Source of the DNA: Methanobacterium paludis
Lineage (GTDB): Archaea; Methanobacteriota; Methanobacteria; Methanobacteriales; Methanobacteriaceae
Length of the DNA: 64,000 bases
Reading direction: 5' to 3'
NCBI RefSeq assembly: GCF_000214725.1
Contig: NC_015574.1
Location: 1,252,001 to 1,316,000 of the forward strand
Under the pieces are notes generated by a model, which did no database searches, was not told the origin of the DNA, and saw only the letters and a list, made by a program, of their open reading frames with translations. Shown piece by piece: positions 24,275 to 33,164 of the stretch. A program made the translations under genes and the position numbers. The first letter of the stretch is position 1. Each line of letters starts with the position of its first letter.

Positions 24275-24703
24275 ATGGATTTTGAAGATTGTATAAAATT
24301 TGCAAATGAAACACCTGTTTGCTATTTAGCAACTGCAGATGGGGATCAGCCCAGAGTAAGGGCACTTGGATTTTGGTTTGCCGATGAAACTGGATTTTAC
24401 TTCCAGATAGGGGCCATGAAGGAGATGTACGGACAGCTTCAGGCAAATCCTAAAGTCGAAGCATGTTTCTGGCAGCCAGACGAACAGACCGGAACCATGA
24501 TGAGGGTTGCAGGTGAAATAGAATTTGTAGATGATCCCGAACTTAAAAAGAAGGTTTTAGAAGACAGACCTTTCCTTAAAGAGTTTGGAATGACATTCGA
24601 CCACCCCGGACTCATAATTTTCAAAATTGCAAAAGGTGAAGCATACTTCTGGACCATGCAGACCAACTTCGAACCTAAAAAAATGATTAAATTTGGGGAT
24701 TGA
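24275..24703 (+). CDS. Pyridoxamine 5'-phosphate oxidase-like flavin-binding protein
   Basis: 142 aa. A split-barrel FMN/F420-binding fold is suggested by TPVCYLATADGDQPRVRALG, FYFQIGAMKEMYGQLQANPK and VEACFWQPDEQT. These match the PNPOx-like family used in methanogens for FMN or F420 oxidoreduction. The end LIIFKIAKGEAYFWTM is also typical. AGGAGTGAT lies upstream of the ATG. Exact substrate unknown. Confidence 0.85.
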   Translation: MDFEDCIKFANETPVCYLATADGDQPRVRALGFWFADETGFYFQIGAMKEMYGQLQANPKVEACFWQPDEQTGTMMRVAGEIEFVDDPELKKKVLEDRPFLKEFGMTFDHPGLIIFKIAKGEAYFWTMQTNFEPKKMIKFGD

Positions 24704-24973
24704 TCTTAATTCCATGAGATCCTTTAGGTAATTAAGTTTCCAAAAAAGATTTAATTAATCATCAATTTTAAAACTTCTTTAAACTCTTTTTTTGTTATAT
24801 ACTAACAGATTCATCGAAGTATTCTTCATCATCACATGCATCTATGGTAAAAACTGCCAATTCATATAAACTATGTCATGGAAAACAATCTATAAACGTA
24901 TTTTTTTTTAAAAAATAAAATTAACTACAAGGAAATATTAAAACTATGACTTCTCAATATTAAATTAGATAAT

Positions 24974-25627
24974 ATGCAACTGTTAAAAAAATTTTCAATT
25001 AATCCCATTAATAATCATCTTTATGAGCTGGCTTTTCTTCACGAGTCTTATTCCAATGAACATGGCCTCAGTGAATGTTATGAAAGATTAGAATTTTTAG
25101 GTGATACAGTCCTGGATCTGGTAGTATCTGAATTTTTATACAATATGGATTCCAATTTAAATGAAGGCCAATTAACCCGTATGCGTTCTAATTATGTATG
25201 TAAAAAAGCACTTTATGCCTATTCTAAAGAATTAGGATTAGATCAATATATAAAATTAGGAGCTGGTCCAGAATTAACAAGACGAGAAATTGATTCTGTT
25301 ATTAGTGATGTATTTGAATCTTTTATTGGGGCTTTATATCTCGATCAGGGCCTTGATATTGTCAAAGAATTTCTCTCTAAAACAGTCATACCCCATATAA
25401 ATAATCGGGACATCTTTTTTTACGATTATAAATCTGAATTAAAACAATTATGTGATCATGACTGTCTTGATATAGCTTACGAGTTAATCAAAGAAGAAGG
25501 AGAACCGCATAATAAAAAATTCACCATGGCTGCCATAATTAATGGTAAAAATTATGGAACAGGTTGTGGTGGAAGTAAAAAAGAAGCAGAACAAAATGCT
25601 GCTAAAATTGCATTGGGTAGGGTTTAA
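24974..25627 (+). CDS. rnc: Ribonuclease III
   Basis: 217 aa of bacterial layout. The RNase III signature ERLEFLGDTVLDL (~38-50) contains catalytic Glu40 and Asp44, and SDVFESFIGALYLD (~111-124) has Asp112 and Glu115, so the catalytic set is complete. A double-stranded RNA-binding domain fills residues ~150-217, with GGSKKEAEQNAA. RNase III is rare in archaea, which use other nucleases for rRNA processing, so this may have come from bacteria. No Shine-Dalgarno precedes the ATG. It may process structured RNAs or defend against double-stranded RNA; both are guesses. Confidence 0.9.
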   Translation: MQLLKKFSINPINNHLYELAFLHESYSNEHGLSECYERLEFLGDTVLDLVVSEFLYNMDSNLNEGQLTRMRSNYVCKKALYAYSKELGLDQYIKLGAGPELTRREIDSVISDVFESFIGALYLDQGLDIVKEFLSKTVIPHINNRDIFFYDYKSELKQLCDHDCLDIAYELIKEEGEPHNKKFTMAAIINGKNYGTGCGGSKKEAEQNAAKIALGRV

Positions 25628-25635
25628 TCCTATTT

Positions 25636-26379
25636 TCAAAGCCCCTCAACAAACCCAACAATATAACTGACAGTTTTATCCTGCTGTTCCTTCCTAGTTA
25701 TTGTGCTGCTGTTGTCTCCAGCCTGCACACCATAATCACCGAAATTGTAATGGTTGCCTCCAGCTATGGTTACGAAGGTGGTGTTTGCAGGGAACTTGCC
25801 CAGGTTTTCAGAGATAGATTTATCTGTTGTCAGTCCGTCAAGAGACCCTCTGATGGACAGTGCTTTGAAAGTGGCATTTGATGCATTTGTTGACGGATAT
25901 GCACCTAGATATATGACTCCACTGATTTTATCCTCATGTTTCAGGGCATATTCAGATGCAAAAACACCGCCAAGTGAATGGCCTGCAATCACCCATTTAT
26001 CAATTTCTCCGTGTTTTGCTATGACACCGTCAGCTTTATCAACACCAAGAAATGCCAGATTAAAGGGCATTTTCACAATCACAGTGGTGTAACCCTTTTG
26101 AGCAAGCTTGGAAGCAATTACTGAGTAAGCCTCAGCTTGAATCTTGGCCCCTGGATAAATTATAATTCCCGTCGTGCTCCCGTTTGAGCTGGGAGTAAAT
26201 GTAATGTAATCTGGAGTATCTGATACATTATACGATTCTGTTGATTTAAGTACAGCTAAAGCCCGGTTGTCAGCGTGGTAGTAATCAGAAACGTAATAAA
26301 TGAATGCAACAGTCATTACAAAAATTACTGCCAAAATTGTGACTAAAATTAGCTTCTTTTTGGATCTTACAGATTTCAT
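25636..26379 (-). CDS. Membrane-anchored alpha/beta hydrolase
   Basis: 247 aa. The N-terminus has a basic stretch and one membrane anchor (residues ~6-25), leaving the catalytic domain outside. The nucleophile elbow is GHSLGG (Ser ~123), a catalytic His is likely in GGNHYNFGDYG near residue 213, and a YPGAK oxyanion segment lies near 75. This fits the dienelactone hydrolase-like AB_hydrolase_5 group. The ATG at 26377-26379 has GGGAGACT before it; a further ATG at 26394 lies upstream of that site. Substrate unknown; convergent with rnc, 8 bp apart. Confidence 0.8.
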   Translation of the reverse strand: MKSVRSKKKLILVTILAVIFVMTVAFIYYVSDYYHADNRALAVLKSTESYNVSDTPDYITFTPSSNGSTTGIIIYPGAKIQAEAYSVIASKLAQKGYTTVIVKMPFNLAFLGVDKADGVIAKHGEIDKWVIAGHSLGGVFASEYALKHEDKISGVIYLGAYPSTNASNATFKALSIRGSLDGLTTDKSISENLGKFPANTTFVTIAGGNHYNFGDYGVQAGDNSSTITRKEQQDKTVSYIVGFVEGL

Positions 26380-26770
26380 AATGAAGTCTCCCATTAGAAG
26401 GTACCACAGTTATACCAAACTGTTATTTTAATAAAATGTATACCAATAAACATTTTACAGTTTCAAGATATCTAAAAGGAAATGTGCTTCAAAATCCTGT
26501 TTTAATTATGGATTTCAGCAATGTATTTCTCATTTTTCTCAAGCATTCATAGCTCCGCAGTTGGAGTTGAAGAACTTTTGTACTATGATATTCTGTACTA
26601 TTATATTTAATTTTAGATTCCAAACCTAAAAAAACATCGGATTGATAGGTTTGAATCTTTGGTTAATTGGATTGGATTTGTAATAGGAAAAGAGCATCAT
26701 CAATAAAACAACAAGCTTAACTGATGTTAAAAATTATTTAATTTTAAAGAATTGATTTATACAAATTATT
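26380..26770. other. Non-coding stretch
   Basis: AT-rich. No reading frame with support and no clear hairpin. It separates the hydrolase from the small zinc protein. Confidence 0.4.
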
Positions 26771-26923
26771 TTAATGTACTGGTATTTCTAAAATTCCTTC
26801 CTCGTATTTTTCATGTATTTGATTTTTATGAACTATAAAACCGCATTTACTGCATTTAATTGATTTTTTAGTTTTTGTGGGTACCATAACACCCCTATCT
26901 TTTTTGTGGATTAACTCACTCAT
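26771..26923 (-). CDS. Small CxxC protein, 50 aa
   Basis: MSELIHKKDRGVMVPTKTKK is followed by CSKCGFIVH and a short acidic tail ending LEIPVH. AAAGGTGAT lies 5-6 nt upstream of the ATG, a strong ribosome-binding site. Only one CxxC pair is present, though nearby His residues (FIVHKN, IHEKY) could complete a zinc site or the protein may dimerise. No family recognised. Confidence 0.6.
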   Translation of the reverse strand: MSELIHKKDRGVMVPTKTKKSIKCSKCGFIVHKNQIHEKYEEGILEIPVH

Positions 26924-27389
26924 AATTATCACCTTTTCAGTTTTCAATACCTTTCAGTTTTTAATAATTCTAGATTTATAATAATAGATTCTATTTACCC
27001 TTCAAAATAGAGTAAATAACCCATTATGGGGCAGATAATTAAACAATAACCCCCAAAATTTAGGTTCTTTTTTGCAACTTTAGACAGTAAAACAGATATG
27101 AACTCAAAGAATGTTTGAGGAAAATTTTAAGAAAAATTTCCAGATTAACTGGATTTGCTTGAACTGGTAGAATTAACCTGTGTTTAACAGGAAAAAATAC
27201 ATTAAATTTTTGTAATCAGAAATATCCAACTTATTATGTTTTTAATAAGGTTTAAAGGTTCAGTTTTAAAAAATAATGTTTATCCTAAAGATAACTTTTT
27301 TTTAAATTCCTTTAGAATGAAACTAGTATCCTATAAATATCATATAAACCAATACCGATGATAATAGTTGCTCCAAAGCTCCGGCTACT
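26924..27389. other. Non-coding stretch with T-runs
   Basis: AT-rich; nothing recognised except poly-T tracts at about 27295-27303. Confidence 0.35.
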
Positions 27390-27554
27390 TTAGTTATACA
27401 TGTATTTAAAAAATAAAACTAAATACACTAAAACAATTGCAATATTGACGATTAGACGTTGCCAGAATAAATGCCTAAAGAATAGGTAATCTATTGCTAA
27501 ATATGATAATAAATAAAACCACTATAGAAAGAATCTTAATTCTGGTTCAACCAT
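27390..27554 (-). pseudogene. Small membrane protein gene with an in-frame amber stop
   Basis: From the ATG at 27552-27554, behind GAGGGATGAT, the frame reads MVEPELRFFL, then TAG, then WFYLLSYLAIDYLFFRHLF and a second hydrophobic segment to a TAA at 27390. Forty-three codons stay open after the TAG and form two membrane helices, so the stop looks like an inactivating mutation. Pyrrolysine readthrough is not expected in Methanobacteriales. Confidence 0.4.
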
Positions 27555-27870
27555 TTTAATCATCCCTCACTGTAAGTATCCATATTTATTATTCACTATA
27601 TCTATTTTTTCATTTTTAAAATAAGAAAAGGAATTAGATAAATTTTCATTTGCAAAAAATAAATCTTTTTAGTAACTATTTAATTTGGAACTATTGGGTT
27701 AACATTTATTAAAGGTTATAACAAAGATAAAGCAGTGAATATGATTATTCAAGCTATTTTTGCACTTGAAACAAAATTAGTATATTCTGATATCTTGTAA
27801 GAAGTGCAATACCTCTTATGAGAAATACTGTTTAATCCAGATTATTGATAAAACATGAAGGTAGAAAAAG
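27555..27870. other. Probable decayed coding region
   Basis: Short plus-strand fragments look protein-like (FIKGYNKDKAVNMIIQAIFA near 27707, and CKKCNTSYEKYC near 27800), but they lie in different frames and no intact gene can be built. Confidence 0.3.
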
Positions 27871-28323
27871 ATGATAAATTATGTATTCGGATTTTCCCTA
27901 ATGGGTCTTATATTATACGCATTGCAACTATTTCCCAATATTATATGGATGCTCGCACCGCCAGTTAACAACGTGCTTACGAAAAACAGTTCTGCCTATC
28001 CAATATTGAATATTATAGAGCGGGTTTTTGGAATTATGACGGTTGCTCTATTGATTTTGTTGATAAACAAGGGCGGTGGGATAAACAGTAGCATCTATAT
28101 TGGATTAGCAATTTTGTTTTTGGTAGGATATTATATCGCATGGATTTTCTACTATAAAGGAGTGGTGTCTCCGTGGCTACTCATCATAGGACTTGCTGCC
28201 ATGCCTCCTTTGTATTTCTTATTTGTCGGGCTTTGGATGGAAAACTATGTCGTCCTCATTCCATGTGTTATTTTTGGAATTACCCATATTAAGATCACAT
28301 GCTCTAATTATTTGAAGTTGTAA
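27871..28323 (+). CDS. Five-helix membrane protein, 150 aa
   Basis: Five hydrophobic helices fill the protein. A conserved-looking loop after helix 1 (LFPNIIWMLAPPVNN) and paired Gly residues (NKGGGINSS) stand out. GAAGGT lies upstream of the ATG. The layout resembles small bacterial membrane proteins of unknown role; no transporter motif is visible. GC content is a little higher than in the flanks (many GTG, GGG and CTC codons), which together with the decayed flanks suggests acquisition. Confidence 0.65.
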   Translation: MINYVFGFSLMGLILYALQLFPNIIWMLAPPVNNVLTKNSSAYPILNIIERVFGIMTVALLILLINKGGGINSSIYIGLAILFLVGYYIAWIFYYKGVVSPWLLIIGLAAMPPLYFLFVGLWMENYVVLIPCVIFGITHIKITCSNYLKL

Positions 28324-28543
28324 AGTGCTTTCCTGAACTTAGCTTTATTAACACAATCAGTATCCAATGGGTATCCAAGCCCCCTAAAAATCCAATAATA
28401 TCAAGTAATTTATGTGACAAGCCTTATTAAAAAAAACTACGTGTAAAAATTTCTATTAATTTGTTTCTGTTAATTTGTTTTTAGAAAAGTTTATGGTATA
28501 AACGTAAATAAGTGTAAATCAAAAAAAATAGGAGGTGTTCTAA

Positions 28544-28885
28544 ATGAATTTGATAAAATTACTTATAACCACTCTTTTTTTCACAATGATTGTAATTCTG
28601 TTAATAGGAAATGCCCTTAATATTATGTTCATTTTAGGGGCACTAGTTTTAGCAGGATTAATATGGGCTTGCCCACATAAACTAGACGTTTACACTGGGT
28701 TAAAAGAAGGTTTCTTTTTAGGTACCCTTATAGCTCTAATTTATATGGTCATATTAATTCTTAGGTCAAATTGGTTTGAAGTTAGTACGTTAATCATGTT
28801 AGTCGAATTAATCCTCCTGTTTGGAATCTCCGCATCAGTCGGAGGCGGCCTCGGTGGTCTTATAAATAAACGAAATACGGATTAA
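28544..28885 (+). CDS. Four-helix membrane protein, 113 aa
   Basis: Four hydrophobic stretches: residues ~5-24, 27-43, 55-74 and 82-97, then a glycine-rich end (VGGGLGGLINKR) like a glycine zipper. GGAGGTG lies 7 nt before the ATG. No family recognised. Similar small proteins (DUF5518-like) are often found in methanobacterial genomes in several copies; that match is a guess from the overall layout. Confidence 0.65.
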   Translation: MNLIKLLITTLFFTMIVILLIGNALNIMFILGALVLAGLIWACPHKLDVYTGLKEGFFLGTLIALIYMVILILRSNWFEVSTLIMLVELILLFGISASVGGGLGGLINKRNTD

Positions 28886-29193
28886 TTTTCTTTATTTTCA
28901 TTTTATTCTTGTTTTTATTCTTAGCCGTGCTCATAAAGGGCTCAACTCAACAGGAGATCGTCAAAGCATGCATGCCACTACATGTTTTTTGTAGTAGCAT
29001 TCATCCATAAGAATAGAGTTTAAATGTAATTCTAATAACATTATAATGTTTATAATGAATAAAACTAAAAAATCTGTAGAATATATGATATTAATAACTA
29101 AATTCTGGAGGTATTCATTGGCAGAATATTACTAAAAAATTTATTTCATAGAATTCTAAAAAATTTAAAAAAAGAATGGAATTATCCCAATAC
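28886..29193. other. Non-coding stretch with one hairpin
   Basis: ATGCCACTAC and GTAGTAGCAT (about 28971-28999) form a 10-bp stem with one mismatch around a T-rich loop. No reading frame is supported. The hairpin could be a terminator or part of a small RNA. Confidence 0.35.
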
Positions 29194-29790
29194 TCAGAAA
29201 AATATTTCTTCTTTAGGGAAACGATTTTTTGGCATTTGCTCATCTGCTGGATATCCCATAGGTACAATTATTGTTGGTATAAGGTTCGATGGAAGTTCCA
29301 GGATTTCCATGTAAGCTTTCGGATCAAATCCCTGCATTGGACAAGAATCTACCCCAACTGACTTTGCAGCATAAAGTACAGTAGTAGCTGCTATGAAAAC
29401 ATTATTTTGAGCCTCACAAAGCTCATTTGAAGCAAATATATTGATGAAATTGTCCAATACTCTCTGGTACTGTTCAACATTTTCTTGCGGAATTCCAGCT
29501 GCATTCAAACCATTGACAAGCTTTTTTGCATTTCCTTTTAAGTCAGTATTTGCACAAAACACCAGTAAATGGGAGCATGTTTTTATCTGTGCCTGATCCA
29601 TTGAAGCAGGAGACAATTTTGCCTTTAAATCATTATCTGCTATAACTTTAATCTTCCATGGCTGTATATTCAATGCAGATGGGGAAAATCTTACCATCTC
29701 CAATATTTGATCCAATGTTTCATCATCAATCTTACGACCATCAAATTTCTTAGTAGCATATCTTCCCATTATCAGTTCTTTAAAATCCAT
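29194..29790 (-). CDS. Nitroreductase-family flavoprotein
   Basis: 198 aa. FMN-binding marks: RYATKKFDGRKID near the start, SPSALNIQPWKIKVI (the S-x-x-N-x-Q-PW motif) near 37-50, and PTIIVPMGYPADE near the end. The middle helix region FIAATTVLYAAKSVGVDSCPMQGFD is typical of NfsB/YfkO-like enzymes. Nitroreductase-fold proteins reduce quinones, nitro groups or flavins using NAD(P)H. The physiological substrate in methanogens is unknown. Monocistronic. Confidence 0.88.
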   Translation of the reverse strand: MDFKELIMGRYATKKFDGRKIDDETLDQILEMVRFSPSALNIQPWKIKVIADNDLKAKLSPASMDQAQIKTCSHLLVFCANTDLKGNAKKLVNGLNAAGIPQENVEQYQRVLDNFINIFASNELCEAQNNVFIAATTVLYAAKSVGVDSCPMQGFDPKAYMEILELPSNLIPTIIVPMGYPADEQMPKNRFPKEEIFF

Positions 29791-30107
29791 TTTCTACCAA
29801 CTCCCAATCCACATTTATCTTCTTTAATTACATAATGTTTTTCATTAGCCATATAATTATGCTTAAACCGTATCAATCCTTTTTACTTTTATTTACATCA
29901 GCAAGTAGTAAAATAAGTTTTAAAAATGGCTCATATTCCCAATGAAGGATTTTATTTGTTTTATATTAATTGTTTAAACAGTTGCATCAAAAGGAAATAT
30001 TCTTGAATTCCCATAACAATTTATTGGTTCATTTAAAGATATAAAAACAAGTTTGTAAAACTCTAAAAATTTAATGAAAAAAATGGTATTCTATTGGGAG
30101 GAATAAT
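29791..30107. other. Non-coding stretch
   Basis: AT-rich region between divergent genes, presumably holding both promoters. No other structure seen. Confidence 0.4.
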
Positions 30108-30539
30108 ATGACAGAACATAAACAGGTCGAAGTTGAGGTAGATGAGGATTTTCACATCTTCGTGGATGAGGGACTGGAGGATATCATTAAGGACTTCTTT
30201 CACTGGGAGATCGAAACCTGCAACTCCTGTATAGATTATAAAAGTTCAGTATGGATAGAATTTTGTGACTTTCATGATTGGGAGCAGTTTTTAGAATTAG
30301 CATTAAGAAATAACATTGCAGTAAACGGGATAGGTCACAAACGCGAAACTCTCTGGAATTTTCTCCAGGAAAAATCCAAAGCAAAGGTGGTTTTCGATGA
30401 AGAAGTCATAGACAATCCAAACGATGATGAAACGTTTGTAGGAACAGGGGTTCTTGTGGTATGTGTTGGTCTGAACTTTCCCAAGGAACTGCTGAATGAA
30501 TTTAAAGAGCTGTTATTTGAAGTCCTACCTCCGCAATGA
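30108..30539 (+). CDS. Hypothetical acidic protein, 143 aa
   Basis: Strongly acidic, soluble, with two Cys in the motif ETCNSCIDYKSSVWIEF near residue 40. Many Asp and Glu residues lie in VEVEVDEDFHIFVDEGLED and FDEEVIDNPNDDETF. GGGAGGA precedes the ATG. The segment VGTGVLVVCVGLNFPKELL suggests a core strand. I do not recognise the family. Monocistronic. Confidence 0.65.
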   Translation: MTEHKQVEVEVDEDFHIFVDEGLEDIIKDFFHWEIETCNSCIDYKSSVWIEFCDFHDWEQFLELALRNNIAVNGIGHKRETLWNFLQEKSKAKVVFDEEVIDNPNDDETFVGTGVLVVCVGLNFPKELLNEFKELLFEVLPPQ

Positions 30540-31155
30540 TCATTTAAATAACTTCTTTTAATTTTTTTTCTAAAATAGTAACTATAATACTGAACTGACT
30601 GCATTAATAAAAAATGTATTTTATACAAACACATTGCAACGTTTTTCCATTTCATCATAGAAATCAGGCAAATTCCATGTACGGGAAAACAATCAAATTT
30701 TCATGCTCTGCAAATACTCCTAAATTATAGAAAATACTTTCATCTTTATCCATATCAATAACACTCAACCTTATTTTACATCAACCTTCCATCAAGGAGA
30801 TAATATGATTCTGAATGATATTTCAATTGAGAAAGAGCGTCTGAGGACTAATTAAATAACAACATTATAAAAAATATTAATAATAACGCATGAAACTTAT
30901 CATACCTTAAGCTGTACCTAAATTAGATTTTATGAACAAAAAAATAATGTTAAATACCTCTAAAAGTGGTAAGCACCATAAATAAAATGTAAATAAGTTT
31001 AATCAACCCACTAAAAAAAAATCTAATTTTGTAAATTTTCAGTAAAATGTCTAATATTCAGTAAAATGTCTAAAATAAAAAAAAATTCGAGAAAATCTAT
31101 AAAAATTAATTTAATCAATTTTCAAGAAGCTCAATTAAATAATTCAAAATTTAGA
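30540..31155. other. Long non-coding stretch
   Basis: About 600 bp. A 16-codon frame at 30805 (MILNDISIEKERLRTN) follows a strong GGAGATAAT site but stops at once, suggesting the head of a lost gene. An operator-like TACCTCTAAAAGTGGTAA lies at 30955-30972; a close match is at 34437. Confidence 0.35.
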
Positions 31156-31377
31156 TTATTCTACTACTTCAGCGAAAGCAAAGTTTCTTCTAGTAGAGTT
31201 GATTCTAATTTTAACTTCATCGCCAACTTTAGCGCCTGAAACAAAAACCACAAAACCTTCTACACGGGCAATTCCGTCTCCGTCTCTGCCTGTGTCCTCA
31301 ATTTTAACATCGTATTCTTCTCCTTCATTTACAGGATTAGAATTTCCTCTATCATTACCGTAACTATTTCCAAACAA
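31156..31377 (-). CDS. TRAM-domain RNA-binding protein
   Basis: 73 aa. A short Asn/Gly-rich tail (FGNSYGNDRGNSNP) is followed by a complete TRAM domain: YDVKIEDTGRDGDGIARVEG, FVVFVSGAKVGDEVKIRI and FAFAEVVE. Single-domain TRAM proteins act in archaea as RNA chaperones, some cold-induced. I choose the TTG at 31375-31377 because GGAAGTGAT lies 4-5 nt before it, and it gives the usual MFGN start; the ATG at 31392 is upstream of that site. Highly expressed proteins of this type are common in methanogens. Confidence 0.87.
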   Translation of the reverse strand: MFGNSYGNDRGNSNPVNEGEEYDVKIEDTGRDGDGIARVEGFVVFVSGAKVGDEVKIRINSTRRNFAFAEVVE

Positions 31378-31611
31378 AATTATCACTTCCATTTTTTAGC
31401 CTATGAAGGCTAGATAACTGTTGATTTTGAAAGCATATAAAGTAGTAGGGAAAAAATGATTTTTTAATTTTTTTTAACCCCATTTTTGTAAATTTTTTAC
31501 CTTCAAACTTCGGTATACAACTAAATTCAACCTTTATCTCTTAATGAATTGAAAAATTATCAACAATACCAGTGAAAAACTGCAAATATAAATTAATTAA
31601 ATTTAAAAATT

Positions 31612-32547
31612 TTAAAATATATAGGTAGTACCTACAGTATTGAGAACTACCTTTTCAGGCATTTCCTCTTTGAATTTGCTAATAGAATTCCATCCTGTGC
31701 AGTGCATTGGCACCACATAATCAGGGTTTATCCTTTTCATTTCTTTTATTGTTGGTTCAACTATTGGCTCAAATATAGGTCCTGTGAGGTGAAAACCCCC
31801 TAGTACTGCATGAACTTTGTCGTTTTTGGTAATTTTCCGTGCATAATCTACTGTGTTAATTATTCCTGCATGGGCACAACCACTGATAACCACCAATCCT
31901 TTATCTTTCAGGTTGACAACTAAGCCTTGATCATCATTAAATGGATCAACCACCCATTTGTCATTAATTTTCACCTCTGCCCATGGAAACCCATTTTCAA
32001 ATGTTGTAGTTCTTTCCACTTCACCTGTCATTAACATAAGTTCTGAGGCCAATGTAGAAGGCTCTCTACATTTAATGATTTCAGCTCCTGCTTGTTTCAA
32101 ATCTTCTTCATTTAATCCGGGTATAGGAACAGGGGCACTTGCAGCAGGGTTGTTAATACGTCGCTCAAGAAATGCTTCAGGATGAAGAGCTAAAGGAATT
32201 TCTCCAGAAACACGGTTCATGAAATTCAACAGTCCACCGATGTGATCAAAATGGCCGTGGCTCAAGACTACTGTTTCTACCCTATTTAAATCAATATTTA
32301 ATGCATTTGCATTTTGAAATAGACATTCTGTAGATATTCCCGTGTCCATGAGTATCACATGTTCTTCTGAACCTGCAAAAATTTTTATAAAACATGATAA
32401 CCCATGTTCAGCAAGAACAGGTTTTTCAGGGGCAAATGGTGGTCGCACATCAATTTTTGAGCTCTGTTCCATGAACATATCGGTGAAATTATCAACCAGA
32501 ACCGTTACTTCCAATCTATCTGCTTCTCTTAAGTTTAATTCATTCAT
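31612..32547 (-). CDS. Metallo-beta-lactamase-fold hydrolase
   Basis: 311 aa. The metal site is SHGHFDHIGGL (HxHxDH, near residue 95), with further ligands in ISGCAHAGIINT and the C-terminal HCTGW. The group includes MJ0301/TM0207-like proteins, some tied to methanopterin synthesis (dihydropteroate-synthase-like activity); that assignment is only a family-level hint. The segment VLVDNFTDMF at the start is typical. A TATA box 25-30 nt before the ATG and no Shine-Dalgarno point to leaderless translation. Confidence 0.85.
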   Translation of the reverse strand: MNELNLREADRLEVTVLVDNFTDMFMEQSSKIDVRPPFAPEKPVLAEHGLSCFIKIFAGSEEHVILMDTGISTECLFQNANALNIDLNRVETVVLSHGHFDHIGGLLNFMNRVSGEIPLALHPEAFLERRINNPAASAPVPIPGLNEEDLKQAGAEIIKCREPSTLASELMLMTGEVERTTTFENGFPWAEVKINDKWVVDPFNDDQGLVVNLKDKGLVVISGCAHAGIINTVDYARKITKNDKVHAVLGGFHLTGPIFEPIVEPTIKEMKRINPDYVVPMHCTGWNSISKFKEEMPEKVVLNTVGTTYIF

Positions 32548-32578
32548 AACTGATAACAGTTCAGGATAGTTTATATAT
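32548..32578 (-). promoter_or_regulatory. Promoter with inverted repeat at the start site
   Basis: On the minus strand GAATATATAAAC (about 32569-32578) is the TATA box. AACTG-ATAA-CAGTT (32548-32561) is an inverted repeat directly abutting the ATG of the metallo-beta-lactamase-fold gene, so it may be an operator over the transcription start. Confidence 0.45.
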
Positions 32579-32823
32579 TCTTGGTGTTGGATCTCAACAA
32601 GGGACCTTTTTTAAAAGCGTTAATAACTGAGTTAATAAATAAAACAAATTTAGAACTGATAAAAGAAAATTATATACTCCTTCAAAACAGATCTATACTA
32701 GAACACAAACTAAAGGTTTGTCTATTTTTTACATTTAATCCTTTAACACCATAAATTGCATTGTATGGGACTATAAACTCGTTAATACCCGTGCACAAAA
32801 GAAACTTAATGGAGATGTTATAA

Positions 32824-33099
32824 TTGTTAAAGAATGAGTTAAAACAATTAAATAAAAATCTAATTTTAAAGGTTCGAGAGGGTAAATGTGGAAATATCAC
32901 AATTTATGAAATGTTAAAGGCTGTTACAGTGCTCGATAATAATAAAGGAGGACAGGACTATTTACTTGATCATTGTACAGATGAAAAGATGGATGAGCTT
33001 CTGAAAATGATTAATGACATCGTGAATGATATGAGAGCGGGGCAAATGAATATTCCAGATCTTACGGCTAAATACCTCGATAGGATACCGCAGAGTTAG
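32824..33099 (+). CDS. Hypothetical helical protein, 91 aa
   Basis: Starts at a TTG with GGAGATG upstream. The chain is helical and charged (KNELKQLNKNLILKVREGK, KMDELLKMINDIVNDMRAG) with one Cys near residue 22 and another near 50 (DHCTDEKMD). No domain recognised, and no membrane segment. Monocistronic. Confidence 0.6.
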   Translation: MLKNELKQLNKNLILKVREGKCGNITIYEMLKAVTVLDNNKGGQDYLLDHCTDEKMDELLKMINDIVNDMRAGQMNIPDLTAKYLDRIPQS

Positions 33100-33164
33100 T
33101 GAGTTATACCCATAGTCAAGTCCATTTATGTAATTTAATTTTTTTAAACCGTAGAAACTTTTTA

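Noticed and set aside
24780..24880. Minus-strand peptide reading YELAVFTIDACDDEEYFDES
   Set aside because: Protein-like but without start, ribosome-binding site or length; at most a fossil.
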